DNA of 44,769 nt from Polaromonas sp. (GTDB lineage: Bacteria; Pseudomonadota; Gammaproteobacteria; Burkholderiales; Burkholderiaceae_C), in NCBI GenBank assembly GCA_028291985.1, contig JAQGNE010000002.1:1-44769 (forward strand), in the 5' to 3' direction. The translations under genes were made by a program, and so were the position numbers. Numbering within the stretch: the first letter of the stretch is position 1; every line of letters begins with the position of its first letter. Shown here piece by piece: positions 15,093-29,268 of the stretch. Below the pieces are notes generated by a model. That model did not search any database. It saw only the letters and a program-made list of their open reading frames with translations, and was not told the DNA's origin.

Positions 15093-17852
15093 CTAGACCG
15101 CCAGCAGAAGCGCCACCGCCGCGTTGGGCAACACATCGGCCAGCCGTAACGCGCTTTCGCTGGTCTGCAGCTCGGTGCCGGCCAGCACGTCGCGCCAAAC
15201 CCGCGGAAATCCTGCTTCCAGGCTGATGCTGGTGTCCTGCCATGACACGCCCCCCTGCGGCGACGCGGCATACAGCTGCGCCGGATGCCGCAGCGCGACC
15301 ACCACCGCACATGCGGCGCCCGAGCGCCGCGCAAATGCCAGCACATGCCGACTGTGCTGGCCCAGCACCCCGAGCGGGAGGTAGTCACCGCCGCAAAAAA
15401 GATCAGGGTTCCGCTGACGGGCTTCCAGTGCCTTGCGAATCAGATGCTGCTTCTGGTGTAGCCCGCCGTCGTCAGCAGGCGCATCCGCGCCCCCAGGGTT
15501 GCGCTGCTGCAGGGCTGATCGCCGTGCTGCCAGGTCCACCGGGCGCCGGTTGTCGGGGTCGACGAGGCTGAAATCGGCAAATTCGGTGCCCTGGTACAGG
15601 TCTGGCACGCCCGGTGCGGTAAGCCGCAACAACGTCTGGGTAAGCGAATTGGCCGCAGTTGCCGGGGCCATGCGCAAGACCAGCTGCGCCATGTCCGAGA
15701 TGAAGCGCTCGCTGGCAAGCAGGCCTTTCAAAAATGACTGGCAGGCTGCCTCGTAAGCGGTATCGGGCAGCATCCAGCTGGATTCAAGCTTTGCTTCACG
15801 CAAGGCTTTCTCCAGCCAGGCAGCCATTCGTGTGCCAAAGGCACTGATGCCATCGGCGTCGCTGGCGGCCAGAGACGGCGGCCACGCGCCGAGCAGCGCC
15901 TGATAGAGCATGATTTCAGTGCCGGGCCGGGGCGCCGCCAGCAAGCCGCCACCGGGCTGCGGCAAGGTGGCGCGCAGGCCTTCATGCGCATGCATCCATT
16001 TGCGTAGCTGCGTCTCCCACTCTGCCGGTATGTCGCTCAGCACTGCCAGCCGCGCGCGCGTGTCTTCGCCCCGCTTGTGGTCATGCGTGGCTGTGGCGAG
16101 CAGGCTGCGCGGAAAATCTGCGGCACGCTGCACATTGGCCGCATGAAAGGCCAGCGGACCGGCTGCCACCTGGGCCGGATAGGAGCCTACCTCGTTGCGC
16201 GAGAGCAGCGGCGTGTGACGGTAGAAAACCGTGTCTTCCATCGACTTTGCGGCCAGGGGCGGTGTGAGCTGCTGAAACCGCGTCAGCGCGCGCTGGCGCG
16301 TACCGCGGGAGCTGTCGGTTGCCGACGGGCTGTCCAACCCAAGCCAGCCGGCAACACTGTCCAGCAGAGCATGGTCGGGCGTGCGAAGGTGCCGGCGGGC
16401 GTGGTCGCGGGCGAGCTCCAGAACCTGCCGGTCGATGTCGCTGCAGCTGTCTGCCGTGTTGTAACAGCGGTAGCGCCTGAAGCAGGCCAGCAACGCTGTT
16501 GTCACGCGGCGAATCGCGGGCAGCGCCACATCGCGCCCGCCCAGGGGGGCAGACTCGGCATGCGCATGCAGGGCACGGGCCAGCGCGTCGACCTCACCGG
16601 CAAAGTTTTCCGCCAGCAACTGCTTTCGGGCCATCTGCAAGTGGGCCTCAAAGCTGGCCCTGTCTGCAGTCAGCTCACACCATAGTGCGCGCAAGGCCCG
16701 CTCGCCCTCGCCGTCGTGTAGCACGGCCGCTGCCTGGTCCATAAACTCATAACCTGTGGTGCCATCCACACCCCAGTCCCCCGGCAGTGCCTCGCCGGGG
16801 GACAGTATTTTCTCGACAACGATCCAGGGTCCTCCGCTACGCAGCGCGGCCGGCCGCTGCGCCTGCAGGTTTTTAAGCCGCTTGCGCAGCTTTCGGCAAT
16901 AAGCGCCCGGCTCGGCGAGTCCGTCCACATGGTCGACCCGTACACCGTCAATCAGGCCGCGCGCATACAACTCGAACACCAGCGCATGAGTGGCCTCGAA
17001 AACCTCGTCGCGTTCCACCCGAACGCCGGCCAGCTCAGACACTTCAAAAAAACGCCGCCAGTTGATTTCCTCAGCCGCATTGCGCCACCAGCTCAGGCGG
17101 TAATGCTGCTCGTCCATCAGCCCTTGCAAGGCCTGCTGGCCCGGCACGGTAGCTGCGCTGTAGCGTGCCACCGCCTGCTCAAGCGCCTGCATGCCAACCG
17201 CGGAACGGGCGAGATCTGCAAGCTGCGAGCAGGCGCGCTCCAGAGATTCGGGCGTGGCTGTCAAAAACGTTTGCGCGACCTCGTGCAGTGCTGAATGCTC
17301 TGCAAAAACAGCGGCGTGGCTTGCGGCAGAAAGCGGCAGCCGCTGGCCATAGCAGGTCAGCCATAGCCTGCCTTGGTCAGCGTCCAGCTGCAGTCCCAGG
17401 TCGCCAGCGCGCAGCACGGTATCGCGGGGCTGGCCCAGCACCGGCAGCAAGAGCTTGTTTTTCAGGTGCGGCTCGGGTGCATCCCAATTGATGTCGAACC
17501 AGCCGGCATACCGGCTGCGCGCTCCCCACGCCAGCACATCCTGCCAGTAGCGATTGGCGCCAGAGGCTACCCCCATGTGGTTGGGCACGATGTCGATGAT
17601 CAGGCCCATGTTGGCGGCGCGCAGCGCTTCCACCAGGCGCAGCAGGCCCGCTTCTCCGCCCAGTTCCGGGTTGATGCGTGCAGGGTCCACCACGTCGTAG
17701 CCGTGGGCCGAGCCTTCACGTGCGGCAAATACTGGTGAGGTGTAGACATGGCTGATACCCAACCGGGCGTAATAGTCCACGGCGGCTGCGGCATCGTCAA
17801 AGGTAAAGCCGCTGTGCAGCTGCAGGCGCACGGTGGCGCGGGGTGTACTCAT
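15093..17852 (-). CDS. treY: Malto-oligosyltrehalose synthase TreY
   Basis: A 919-residue GH13 enzyme that converts the reducing-end alpha-1,4 bond of maltodextrin to an alpha,alpha-1,1 bond, giving maltooligosyl-trehalose. It begins MSTPRATVRLQLHSGFTFDD, with VDYYARLGISHVYTSPVFAA and IVPNHMGVASG as early GH13 blocks. The catalytic Asp lies in VRVDHVDGLAEPGAY (about 305) and the acid/base Glu in IVVEKILSPGE (about 346); ATHDHKRGEDTRAR is the typical TreY block. Its ATG overlaps the malQ stop by four bases (ATGA), so translation is coupled. It supplies TreZ, encoded two genes upstream, and is the last sugar gene of the operon. Confidence 0.96.
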   Translation of the reverse strand: MSTPRATVRLQLHSGFTFDDAAAAVDYYARLGISHVYTSPVFAAREGSAHGYDVVDPARINPELGGEAGLLRLVEALRAANMGLIIDIVPNHMGVASGANRYWQDVLAWGARSRYAGWFDINWDAPEPHLKNKLLLPVLGQPRDTVLRAGDLGLQLDADQGRLWLTCYGQRLPLSAASHAAVFAEHSALHEVAQTFLTATPESLERACSQLADLARSAVGMQALEQAVARYSAATVPGQQALQGLMDEQHYRLSWWRNAAEEINWRRFFEVSELAGVRVERDEVFEATHALVFELYARGLIDGVRVDHVDGLAEPGAYCRKLRKRLKNLQAQRPAALRSGGPWIVVEKILSPGEALPGDWGVDGTTGYEFMDQAAAVLHDGEGERALRALWCELTADRASFEAHLQMARKQLLAENFAGEVDALARALHAHAESAPLGGRDVALPAIRRVTTALLACFRRYRCYNTADSCSDIDRQVLELARDHARRHLRTPDHALLDSVAGWLGLDSPSATDSSRGTRQRALTRFQQLTPPLAAKSMEDTVFYRHTPLLSRNEVGSYPAQVAAGPLAFHAANVQRAADFPRSLLATATHDHKRGEDTRARLAVLSDIPAEWETQLRKWMHAHEGLRATLPQPGGGLLAAPRPGTEIMLYQALLGAWPPSLAASDADGISAFGTRMAAWLEKALREAKLESSWMLPDTAYEAACQSFLKGLLASERFISDMAQLVLRMAPATAANSLTQTLLRLTAPGVPDLYQGTEFADFSLVDPDNRRPVDLAARRSALQQRNPGGADAPADDGGLHQKQHLIRKALEARQRNPDLFCGGDYLPLGVLGQHSRHVLAFARRSGAACAVVVALRHPAQLYAASPQGGVSWQDTSISLEAGFPRVWRDVLAGTELQTSESALRLADVLPNAAVALLLAV

Positions 17853-20065
17853 GCGGGCTGCCGGGCGCCGGACGCCGCAGGGCTTGTGGGCATGGTCGAC
17901 GATGGCGCCGGCCTGCTTGTTGCGGCCTGCTCGCGTCCGCGCTGCAAGGCGGCCAGGCGCCTGTGAACAGCGTCGCCTTCCAGCAGTGTTGCTGCATCGC
18001 CGGTCAGGCGTTGTTGCCAGTTGGGATGGGTGTGGGTGGTGCCCGGCAGGTTGGGCTGCTCGGGCAGACCCAGCACATCTTCCAGCGGTGCCAGAACCAG
18101 CGGCGCTGGCGTGCTGCCGATAAATTGAAGCACTTCTTCCAGCGGGGCGGCCTCAGGGGGTGCGGCCTGTTTCTGGTCGGCCACACCCGCCAGATTCAGC
18201 GCATCCCACAGCGCCTGTTTTTCAAGCGCCCGCGCTGCCCGGTGGCCAGGTGCCGGCAGGTCGGTGCCCAACAGGTCCATCCGTTCACGCCAGTCGATGT
18301 CTCGCCCTGCCCACCAGCCTGCCACCGTGGCCAGATCGTGCGTGGAGGTGCATGCCATCGCACCTGCGGGCCACCTGCCAGGTGGCAAAAACCGGTCCTG
18401 GTCTTTCTGGAATGCCAGCACCCGGATGCCCAGCACACCGTAGCTCTCGAGTTGCTCCGAGAATCCTGGGGGAACTGTCCCGAGGTCCTCGCCAATGACG
18501 ATGGCGCCATGCCGGGTGCTTTCAAGTGCCGTCAGGCGCATCAGGTCTTCCAGCGGGTATTGCAGGTAGGCCCCATCCACCGCTGACATGCCATCAGGCA
18601 CCAGCCAGAGCCGCTTGAGCCCCAGCACATGGTCAATACGAATGCCGCCGCAGTGGCGCATGTTCGCCCTGAGCATGGCCAGCCAGGGCTGAAAGCCATG
18701 CGCCTGCAGCGCCAGCGGCGACAGGGCGCCCAGGCCCCATCCCTGGCCCTGGGTGCTGAGCAGATCAGGCGGGGCGCCAGCGCCCAGCCCCTTGAGCATG
18801 GCGGACTGCAGGCTCCAGGCCTGGCTGCCACCCGGGTCGGCGCCCACCGCAAGGTCGGCCACCACGCCGATCGGCATCCCCGCATCCCGCGCCGCGGTCT
18901 GCACGCCCTCGCAGCCCGCCGCTGCAAGCCACTGCAGAAACTGGTGAAAGGCCACTTCTTCTGCGTTCGCATGGGCGAACGCGGTCACTTCAGGGCCTTG
19001 AGGGTCTTGAAAAGGACTGGCCCAGTGGCGCCAGTCGCCCTGCGTCGCCTCGGGCTGCTGCTGCCTGAGCCAGGCATCCAACGCCTCAAACCGGGCATGG
19101 TCTTGCAGAGCCTGCCCGCCCGCTTCACAAAAGGCCTTGAATCCTGATGGGGTGCCACTCAAAGGGTTGACCGGGGTGTCGCCGGATAACGCGGGCAGTT
19201 GCCTGAACTGGTCAAAAAGCTGACGCAAAACCGACAGGCGAACCGCTGCTGCCGCGACCCAGTCCACACGGTTTGCGGCTTCCAGCCGGGCCATCTGCTC
19301 GCCAGCACCCGGCAAGCGGCTCAGGGCCTGTTGCAGTGCATCCGCACCAAGCAGCTGTGCCGGGTCGATATGCAACACATTGAAAAACAGCCGGCTGGAT
19401 GGTCCATAAGGACTGAAGCGTCCCGCGTCCGCGCTGAACATTGCGTGCACCGGGCTGATGGCCAGCGCTGATGCACCTTGCGCCGCAGCCGCGCGGGCAA
19501 GCCGATCCAGCGCGGTGTAGTCACCCAAACCGCCACCGCCTTGCTCGCGGCGCAGGCTGTACACCTGCGCCGAAAGCCCCCAGATGCTTTCTCGCGCCGG
19601 CCGGCCGCTGCGCTGCAGGGCGTCCGCCACGCGAAAGCAGCTGCGGGGCGCGACCGCCAGCGTGGTGTGCAGACCGCCGGATTCAAAAAAATGGTAGCCA
19701 GGCTCGAGCAGGGGCGTGGTCTGCAGCTTGCCGTCTCGTGAGACATCAAGCCGGCCCTGCAGCGCGCCGCCATTTTCCAGCTGGACCCGGTAAGCGCTGG
19801 CCTCGGGCAGCACGCCGTTTGGCAGCACGGCGGGCGTACCGGCCCAACAGGTGATCAGGGGTGGCAAACCGGTGGCGTGCGCAGCATGTTTGAGCGCCTT
19901 CAGGCCCTCGCGGCATTGCTGTGGGGTATCCGAAGGCAGCTGCAGGGCCTTGAGCATCGCACGCAGGGTGTCGGGCCGTACCTGACGGGCGGTGCCGAAG
20001 GCATCGGTCCAGTCGCACGCAATGCCTGCAGCCGTGGCCAGGGCTTGAAGGGAAGGATCGATCAT
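17849..20065 (-). CDS. malQ: 4-alpha-glucanotransferase (amylomaltase) MalQ
   Basis: A 738-residue GH77 enzyme that disproportionates maltodextrins, moving glucan units between chains and releasing glucose. Family blocks: SIWGLSAQVYSLRREQGGG at about 160 (the normal GH77 entry), nucleophile Asp in GIRIDHVLGLKRLW (about 476), acid/base Glu in VIGEDLGTVPPGF (about 523) and the third carboxylate in TSTHDLATVAGWW. It lies between treZ and treY with ATGA overlaps on both sides. In this context it probably recycles short oligosaccharides that are too small for TreY or GlgE. Length matches the larger bacterial MalQ type with an N-terminal extension. Confidence 0.95.
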   Translation of the reverse strand: MIDPSLQALATAAGIACDWTDAFGTARQVRPDTLRAMLKALQLPSDTPQQCREGLKALKHAAHATGLPPLITCWAGTPAVLPNGVLPEASAYRVQLENGGALQGRLDVSRDGKLQTTPLLEPGYHFFESGGLHTTLAVAPRSCFRVADALQRSGRPARESIWGLSAQVYSLRREQGGGGLGDYTALDRLARAAAAQGASALAISPVHAMFSADAGRFSPYGPSSRLFFNVLHIDPAQLLGADALQQALSRLPGAGEQMARLEAANRVDWVAAAAVRLSVLRQLFDQFRQLPALSGDTPVNPLSGTPSGFKAFCEAGGQALQDHARFEALDAWLRQQQPEATQGDWRHWASPFQDPQGPEVTAFAHANAEEVAFHQFLQWLAAAGCEGVQTAARDAGMPIGVVADLAVGADPGGSQAWSLQSAMLKGLGAGAPPDLLSTQGQGWGLGALSPLALQAHGFQPWLAMLRANMRHCGGIRIDHVLGLKRLWLVPDGMSAVDGAYLQYPLEDLMRLTALESTRHGAIVIGEDLGTVPPGFSEQLESYGVLGIRVLAFQKDQDRFLPPGRWPAGAMACTSTHDLATVAGWWAGRDIDWRERMDLLGTDLPAPGHRAARALEKQALWDALNLAGVADQKQAAPPEAAPLEEVLQFIGSTPAPLVLAPLEDVLGLPEQPNLPGTTHTHPNWQQRLTGDAATLLEGDAVHRRLAALQRGREQAATSRPAPSSTMPTSPAASGARQPA

Positions 20066-21867
20066 GCAGGCTCCAGCAAGGCGAGCAGCGCATGCGCGGG
20101 CAATGCGCCCACGGCCCAGGCATGGCGAGCGCCGCCGCTGTCGAAAAGGGTCGTCGCCCGGGCGCTGGGCAGGACAGGAATCGAGGCCGCTGAAGCGCCG
20201 GCTGTGTCGATAGCCTCCGCGCCCAGGTTGACCGTGATCGTCAGGATGGCATCGCCGAGCTGCCAGCGTGCATGGACCGCGGCACTGCCCAGCGCTTGCG
20301 CGCCCAGGGCCTTGCAGGTTGGCAGACCCGGAATAATGTGCGCATGCCGCAGCGCCAGCAGGTCGCGTACCCAGGTGGTGGAAGGGTCGCCGCGCTCCCC
20401 TATGGCCGCAGGCGTCGATTGGGTGAAGGTGGCCGGATCGTTCGGGTCCGAGATCCGCAGGCGCGATTGCGGGTCAGCGAATGCTGCACTGGTCGAAAAC
20501 TCTTTCCACCGTCCTTCGCGTACTGCCGTGGCCAGCGCTTCGGTGCGGTGCGCCGTGAAATACAGAAAAGGCTGGGTGCTGGCTGACTCTTCACCCATGA
20601 ACAGCAGTGGAATCTGCGGCGACAGCAGCAGCAATGCCTGGGCAACCCGCAATGCGGCCGGGTGGGCGAGCGTGGTCAGGCGTTCACCGAAGGCACGGTT
20701 GCCGGTCTGGTCATGGTTTTGCAGAAAGCTCACAAATGCGGTGGGGGAAAGCCCGGCGCTCGGCTCTCCGCGCGCCTCTCCCTGCCGGTGCTGTGAGGCT
20801 TCGCCCTGGTAGATGAAGCCTTCGGCCAGGCAGCGGGCCAGCCTTTCGGCCGGGGCTTGTGCATAGTCGCGGTAGTAGCCATCGCATTCGCCGGTCAGCA
20901 GCACATGCAGCACATGGTGCGCGTCGTCGTTCCACTGCGCATTGAAGCCTTGCTGGAGCAGGCCGGCGGCATTGCCGTCATGTTCCAGCACCAGGTGCAC
21001 ATGGCGGCCAGGCCCGGTCTGTGCACGTACCGCAGCCGCCATCTCGACCAGCCAGTCCTGCCGGCCGATCGCATGGGCGGCATCGATCCGCAGACCATCG
21101 AAGCGGTATTCCTCGATCCAGTACAGGGCATTGCTGGTGAAAAAGCTGCGCACCTCGGGCTGGCTGAAATCGATCGCTCCGCCCCAGGCTGTGGCGGCGT
21201 CGGCATGAAAGAACTGTGGCGCATAAGCGCCCAGGTAATTGCCGTCGGGGCCGAAATGGTTGTACACAACATCCAGCAGCACCATCAGTCCCAGGCCGTG
21301 TGCCGTGTCCACCAGTCGCTTGAGTTCAGCAGGCGTGCCGTACGCGGTGTCGGGCGCAAATGGCAGCACGCCGTCGTATCCCCAGTTGCGCTGGCCCGGA
21401 AAATCAGATACCGGCATGAGCTCGATCGCCGTCACCCCCAGGTCCGCCAGCGACGACAGCTGCTCGGTCACCTTGGCAAAACCACCCAGCAGGCCCACAT
21501 GCAGCTCATACACCACGGCTTCGTGCCAAGGCCGGCCTGGCCATTGCGACTGTTGCCAGGCGTAGGCTTGCGGATCGGTCACCAGGCTGGCATCGTCGAC
21601 ATCGCCGTCCTGGCAACGCGATGCCGGGTCAGCAATGCTCAGCTGCTGCCCGCCGGGTAGCGTCAGCGCGTAGCGGTAGCTGGCCCCGGGGACGCAAGTG
21701 GTTTCCACCGTCCATCTACCGCCCGCATGCTGTTGCATGGCAAGCGGTTCGCTGCCCTCGATGACAAGCGCAACCGAAAGCGCAGCCGGTGCCCACAGGC
21801 TGAACCGGCACACGCCGTCTTTCCATTGGGCGCCCCAGGGCATGGTGTGAACAAAGCGGTCAGTCAT
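20062..21867 (-). CDS. treZ: Malto-oligosyltrehalose trehalohydrolase TreZ
   Basis: A 601-residue GH13 enzyme that releases trehalose from maltooligosyl-trehalose. An N-terminal CBM48-like domain (GVCRFSLWAPAALSVALVIE) precedes the barrel. Key blocks are PVSDFPGQRNWGYDGVLPF, nucleophile Asp in DGLRIDAAHAI (about 260), acid/base Glu in LVLEHDGNAAG (about 292), and NAQWNDDAHHVLHVLLTGE, a block diagnostic of TreZ. It overlaps glgX by eight bases upstream and malQ by four downstream. With TreY it forms the route from alpha-glucan back to trehalose. Confidence 0.96.
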   Translation of the reverse strand: MTDRFVHTMPWGAQWKDGVCRFSLWAPAALSVALVIEGSEPLAMQQHAGGRWTVETTCVPGASYRYALTLPGGQQLSIADPASRCQDGDVDDASLVTDPQAYAWQQSQWPGRPWHEAVVYELHVGLLGGFAKVTEQLSSLADLGVTAIELMPVSDFPGQRNWGYDGVLPFAPDTAYGTPAELKRLVDTAHGLGLMVLLDVVYNHFGPDGNYLGAYAPQFFHADAATAWGGAIDFSQPEVRSFFTSNALYWIEEYRFDGLRIDAAHAIGRQDWLVEMAAAVRAQTGPGRHVHLVLEHDGNAAGLLQQGFNAQWNDDAHHVLHVLLTGECDGYYRDYAQAPAERLARCLAEGFIYQGEASQHRQGEARGEPSAGLSPTAFVSFLQNHDQTGNRAFGERLTTLAHPAALRVAQALLLLSPQIPLLFMGEESASTQPFLYFTAHRTEALATAVREGRWKEFSTSAAFADPQSRLRISDPNDPATFTQSTPAAIGERGDPSTTWVRDLLALRHAHIIPGLPTCKALGAQALGSAAVHARWQLGDAILTITVNLGAEAIDTAGASAASIPVLPSARATTLFDSGGARHAWAVGALPAHALLALLEPA

Positions 21868-23995
21868 GACGTGCTTTCAGGGTCTGGTTGGCAAACAGCA
21901 TCACGCTTTTGCCCTCGACAAGAACCTCGCGGTTCTCGAAAGGGCTGCAGGGCATCTCTGGCCGGGCACTGTTGATGATGCAATACCAGCCAAGTTGCGG
22001 GTCTGGCATCGTGAAGGGCAGGGGGTTGTCGTCACCATTGATGAACATCACGGTGACCTCTGACGCAGCCGCTTCGGCGCCATCGTCAGCGGTGGGTGCC
22101 GGCAGCGCGCGGCGCAGCACCAGTGCGCGGCCGACCGGGTTCTCCCAGTCACCGGGCGACAGACCATTTCCGCTTTCGTCAAACCAGCCTACCTGGCTGA
22201 TGCCGTCGACAACCTCCTTGTCGCCATCCATGAAGCGGTGGCTTTGCAGCGTGATGAAACGCTGGCGGATTCTCACCAGTTGCGAAACGTAGGCGCTCAG
22301 CGCCTGGCCTTCTGGCGACTGGTGCAATTTCCAGTCAAACCACGACAGCTCGTTGTCCTGGCAATAGGCGTTGTTGTTTCCCTTTTGCGTGCGGCCGAAT
22401 TCATCGCCGCCCAGCAGCATGGGTGTGCCTTGCGAAAACATCAGTGTGGCCAGCATGGCGCGCTTGACCTTGCCGCGCGTGGCAACTATCGCGGCGTCAT
22501 CGGTCGGGCCCTCAACGCCCCAGTTGGCGCTGTAGTTCTCGGAGTGCCCGTCATTGCCGTTTTCCTTGTTGGCCTCGTTGTGTTTTTCCTCGTAACTGAC
22601 GATGTCTTCAAGTGTGAAGCCGTCATGCGAGGCCACAAAATTGACTGATGCCCAAGGCTTGCGCCACCGGTGGTTAAAAAGGTCTGCAGAGCCCACCAGC
22701 CGTGCTGCCAGCGCGCTGCGCTGGCCATCATCGCCACGCCAGAAGCGCCGGACCCCGTCACGGTACTGGTCGTTCCATTCGGCAAATGGCGGCGGATGGT
22801 TGCCCAGCTGGTAACCGCCCGGCCCAAGGTCCCAGGGCTCCGAGATCAGCTTGAGCCGGGACAGTACCGGGTCCTGCAGGATGGCATCGAAAAATCCGGC
22901 GCCCGGATCAAACCCGGTGCCTTCGCGGCCCAGCGTCACGCCCAGGTCAAACCGGAACCCGTCGATGCGGTACGAGGTGGCCCAGTAGCGCAGTGAGTCG
23001 AGCACCAGTTGCAGCACGCGGGGATGCGGAACGTTCAGCGTGTTGCCGCAGCCGGTGTCGTTGATGTAGTAGCGCTCATTGCCTGGCACCAGCCGAAAAT
23101 AGCTGGCATTGTCCAGGCCGCGCAGTGTGATGGTCGGCCCCAGCTCGCTGCCGCCCGCCGTGTGGTTGTAGACCACATCCAAAATGACTTCAATACCCGC
23201 TGCATGCAGCCGGCGCACGGCGGTACGTATCTCGTCCGTTGAGTTGCCTGACAGGTAGGCCGGTTCGGGCGCGAAAAATGACAGGGTGCTGTAGCCCCAG
23301 TAGTTGCGCAGCCCGCGCTCCAGCAGAAAGCGGTCCTGTACAAAGGCGTGCACCGGCAGCAGTTCCAGCGTGGTCACGCCCAGCTTTTTCAAGTGCTCGA
23401 TGAAGCGTGCGTCCCCCAGGGCCGCAAAGGTACCGCGCTGGTGCGGCCGAATGCCTTCGCGCGCCATGCTGGCACCGCGCACATGGCACTCGTAAATCAC
23501 GGTCTTGGCCCACGGCACGTCTGGCCGTACATCCCCGCTCCAGTTGAAGGTGTCTTCCGTGACGATGGCACGGGGCATCGCGGGCGCACTGTCGCGCCGG
23601 TCAAAGCTGAGGTCGGCGCGCGGTGCATTGAGCCGGTAACCGAACAGGGCGTCACTCCATCGCAGGCGGCCGGACAGCATCCTCGCATAGGGGTCCAGCA
23701 GCAGCTTGTTGGGGTTGAAGCGATGGCCCTGCTCGGGGCTGTAGGGCCCGTGCGCCCGGTAGCCATACTGCAGCCCAGGGCCGCAGTCCGGCAGGTAGCC
23801 ATGCCATACCTCGTTGTCGCATTCCGGCAGCGGCAGGCGGGCCACTTCCTTGCGTCCGTTGTCATCAAAAATACACAGGTCTATACCGGTGGCATTGGCC
23901 GAGAAGACCGCAAAGTTGACGCCCAGGCCATCGGGTGTCGCCCCCAGCGGGTAGGGCGATCCCGGAAGCAGGCGCGGCGCGCGGGTATTGAGCAT
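21860..23995 (-). CDS. glgX: Glycogen debranching enzyme GlgX (TreX-like isoamylase)
   Basis: A 711-residue GH13_11 enzyme that hydrolyses alpha-1,6 branches. An N-terminal CBM48 domain (PLGATPDGLGVNFAVFSANA) precedes the barrel, with ELLPVHAFVQDRFLLERGL, nucleophile Asp in IDGFRFDLGVTLGRE (about 348), acid/base Glu in LISEPWDLGPGGYQLG (about 385) and VASHDGFTLEDIVSYE. It is translated from an ATG three bases after the glgB stop. Debranching gives linear chains for TreY/TreZ and MalQ; GlgX and TreX are hard to tell apart by motif, and the gene setting favours a TreX-like role. Confidence 0.95.
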   Translation of the reverse strand: MLNTRAPRLLPGSPYPLGATPDGLGVNFAVFSANATGIDLCIFDDNGRKEVARLPLPECDNEVWHGYLPDCGPGLQYGYRAHGPYSPEQGHRFNPNKLLLDPYARMLSGRLRWSDALFGYRLNAPRADLSFDRRDSAPAMPRAIVTEDTFNWSGDVRPDVPWAKTVIYECHVRGASMAREGIRPHQRGTFAALGDARFIEHLKKLGVTTLELLPVHAFVQDRFLLERGLRNYWGYSTLSFFAPEPAYLSGNSTDEIRTAVRRLHAAGIEVILDVVYNHTAGGSELGPTITLRGLDNASYFRLVPGNERYYINDTGCGNTLNVPHPRVLQLVLDSLRYWATSYRIDGFRFDLGVTLGREGTGFDPGAGFFDAILQDPVLSRLKLISEPWDLGPGGYQLGNHPPPFAEWNDQYRDGVRRFWRGDDGQRSALAARLVGSADLFNHRWRKPWASVNFVASHDGFTLEDIVSYEEKHNEANKENGNDGHSENYSANWGVEGPTDDAAIVATRGKVKRAMLATLMFSQGTPMLLGGDEFGRTQKGNNNAYCQDNELSWFDWKLHQSPEGQALSAYVSQLVRIRQRFITLQSHRFMDGDKEVVDGISQVGWFDESGNGLSPGDWENPVGRALVLRRALPAPTADDGAEAAASEVTVMFINGDDNPLPFTMPDPQLGWYCIINSARPEMPCSPFENREVLVEGKSVMLFANQTLKARHD

Positions 23996-23998
23996 GTT

Positions 23999-25932
23999 TT
24001 ACAGGTCTTGTGAAAGGATGAGTGTTGAGAGGGCGGGCAGGGTAAGCAGAGCTGACCTGGCGTGGCCGTGGCTGGCAACGTCTTCACAGTGCACCGCGCC
24101 GTTGTTGCCTACGCCGGATCCGCCATAGGCAGTAGCGTCGGTGTTGATGACTTCATGCCAGGCCGGTGCGTTGCCGGGAAGTCCTACCCGGTAGGCATGC
24201 CGCACCACCGGCGTCAGGTTGCTGATCACCAGAACATGCCTGCCGTTGCCATGCCGAAGCAAGGCAAAGACACTGTTGGAGTCGTCATCTCCGACAAGCC
24301 ATTCAAAGCCCTCCGGCACGGCATCCCGGGCATGCAGGGCAGGTTCGCGGACATACAGTGCGTTCAGGTCGCGCACCAGGCCTTGCACGCCGCGGTGGCG
24401 CGCATCGTCCAGCAGGTCCCAGGTGGGCGAAGCGTCATGGTTCCATTCGCTCGTCTGGCCGAATTCGCAGCCCATGAACAGCAGCTTCTTGCCGGGATGT
24501 CCCCACATCCAGCCGAAATAGGCGCGCAGGTTTGCATGCTGCTGCCACTCGTTGCCAGCCATCTTTCGCAGCAGCGAACCCTTGCCATGGACAACCTCGT
24601 CATGGGAGATCGGCAGCACAAAGCGCTCGGAAAAGGCATACACCAGGCCAAAGGTCATTTCATGGTGGTGGTAGCGACGGTACATCGGATCGCGCGCCAT
24701 GTAGCTCAGGCTGTCATGCATCCAGCCCATGTTCCATTTGAAGGTGAAGCCCAGCCCCCCGTCAGCCACTGGCGCGGTCACCCCGGGCCAGGCAGTCGAC
24801 TCCTCGGCAATCATCATGGTGCCCGGGCAGCGTTGTCCGATCGTGGTGTTCAGTTCACGCAGAAACGCCACTGCCTCCAGGTTTTCTCGTCCACCCTCAA
24901 TGTTGGCAACCCAGTCGCCGGCATCCCGGCTGTAGTCCCGGTACAGCATGGAAGCCACCGCATCAACACGCAGGCCATCCACGTGATAACGCTCGAGCCA
25001 CTCCAGCGCGCCGGCAATCAGGAAGCCCCTGACCTCATGGCGGCCGAAGTTGTAGATCAGCGTGTTCCAGTCCCGGTGAAAGCCTTCGCGCGGGTCTGCA
25101 TGCTCATAGAGCGCGGTGCCATCGAAATACGCCAGTCCATGTGGGTCTGACGGGAAATGAGCAGGCACCCAGTCCAGGATCACGCCGATGCCCGCCTGGT
25201 GGCAGCGGTCCACAAAACCGGCAAAGTCAGCGGGCGAGCCAAAGCGAGCGCTCGGCGCAAACTGCGCCAGAGGCTGGTAGCCCCAGGAGCCACCAAACGG
25301 ATGCTCCATCACCGGCAGCAGCTCCAGATGCGTGAAACCCATCTGGCTTACATACGGAATCAGGCGGTCGCCCAGCTCATGCCAGTTCAGGCTGCGCCCG
25401 CCTTCCTCGGTGATGCGCAGCCATGAGGCGGCATGCACCTCATAGACCGACAGCGGCGCCTCTGCCGTGTGCCGCGCTGCACGCCCGTCCATCCAGTCAC
25501 CGTCATTCCACACGAAGGCATCGGCAGGCGCCACACGCGATGCGGTGCCCGGCGGCAACTCGGTGGCGCGTGCAACCGGGTCAGCCTTGTCCGGGAGCCG
25601 CCTGCCGTCGGCGCCCACGATCGCGTACTTGTACAGTGCGCCGGCCTGCACGCCAGGGATGAAGAGTTCCCACAGGCCCGCATCCGGCCGGATCTGCATC
25701 GGGTGGCTGGCCGCGTCCCAGTCATTGAATTCTCCAACGACGGACACTTGACGGGCATTCGGTGCCCAGACGGCAAAACGGGTGCCTGCTTCGCCATCTG
25801 CAACCATGGGCTGCGCACCCAGGCAGCGGCCAAGCTCCCGATGGCGGCCTTCGGCAATCAGATGAACATCCAGCTCACCCAGGCGTGCGGTACCGGGCGG
25901 GACTTGCCCACGGGCTTGCAAACCTGCTCCCA

Positions 25933-25936
<4 letters not shown>
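23999..25936 (-). CDS. glgB: 1,4-alpha-glucan branching enzyme GlgB
   Basis: A 645-residue GH13_9 enzyme that introduces alpha-1,6 branches. It has one CBM48 domain ([20 protein letters not shown], about 55-75) and so is the shorter type lacking the extra N1 domain of the 728-residue E. coli enzyme. Barrel blocks: [20 protein letters not shown], nucleophile Asp in [19 protein letters not shown] (about 325), acid/base Glu in [11 protein letters not shown] (about 375) and [16 protein letters not shown]. Its ATG overlaps the treS-mak stop by four bases. In the GlgE pathway it branches the chains that GlgE extends. Confidence 0.96.
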
Positions 25937-29267
<3,331 letters not shown>

Positions 29268-29268
<1 letters not shown>
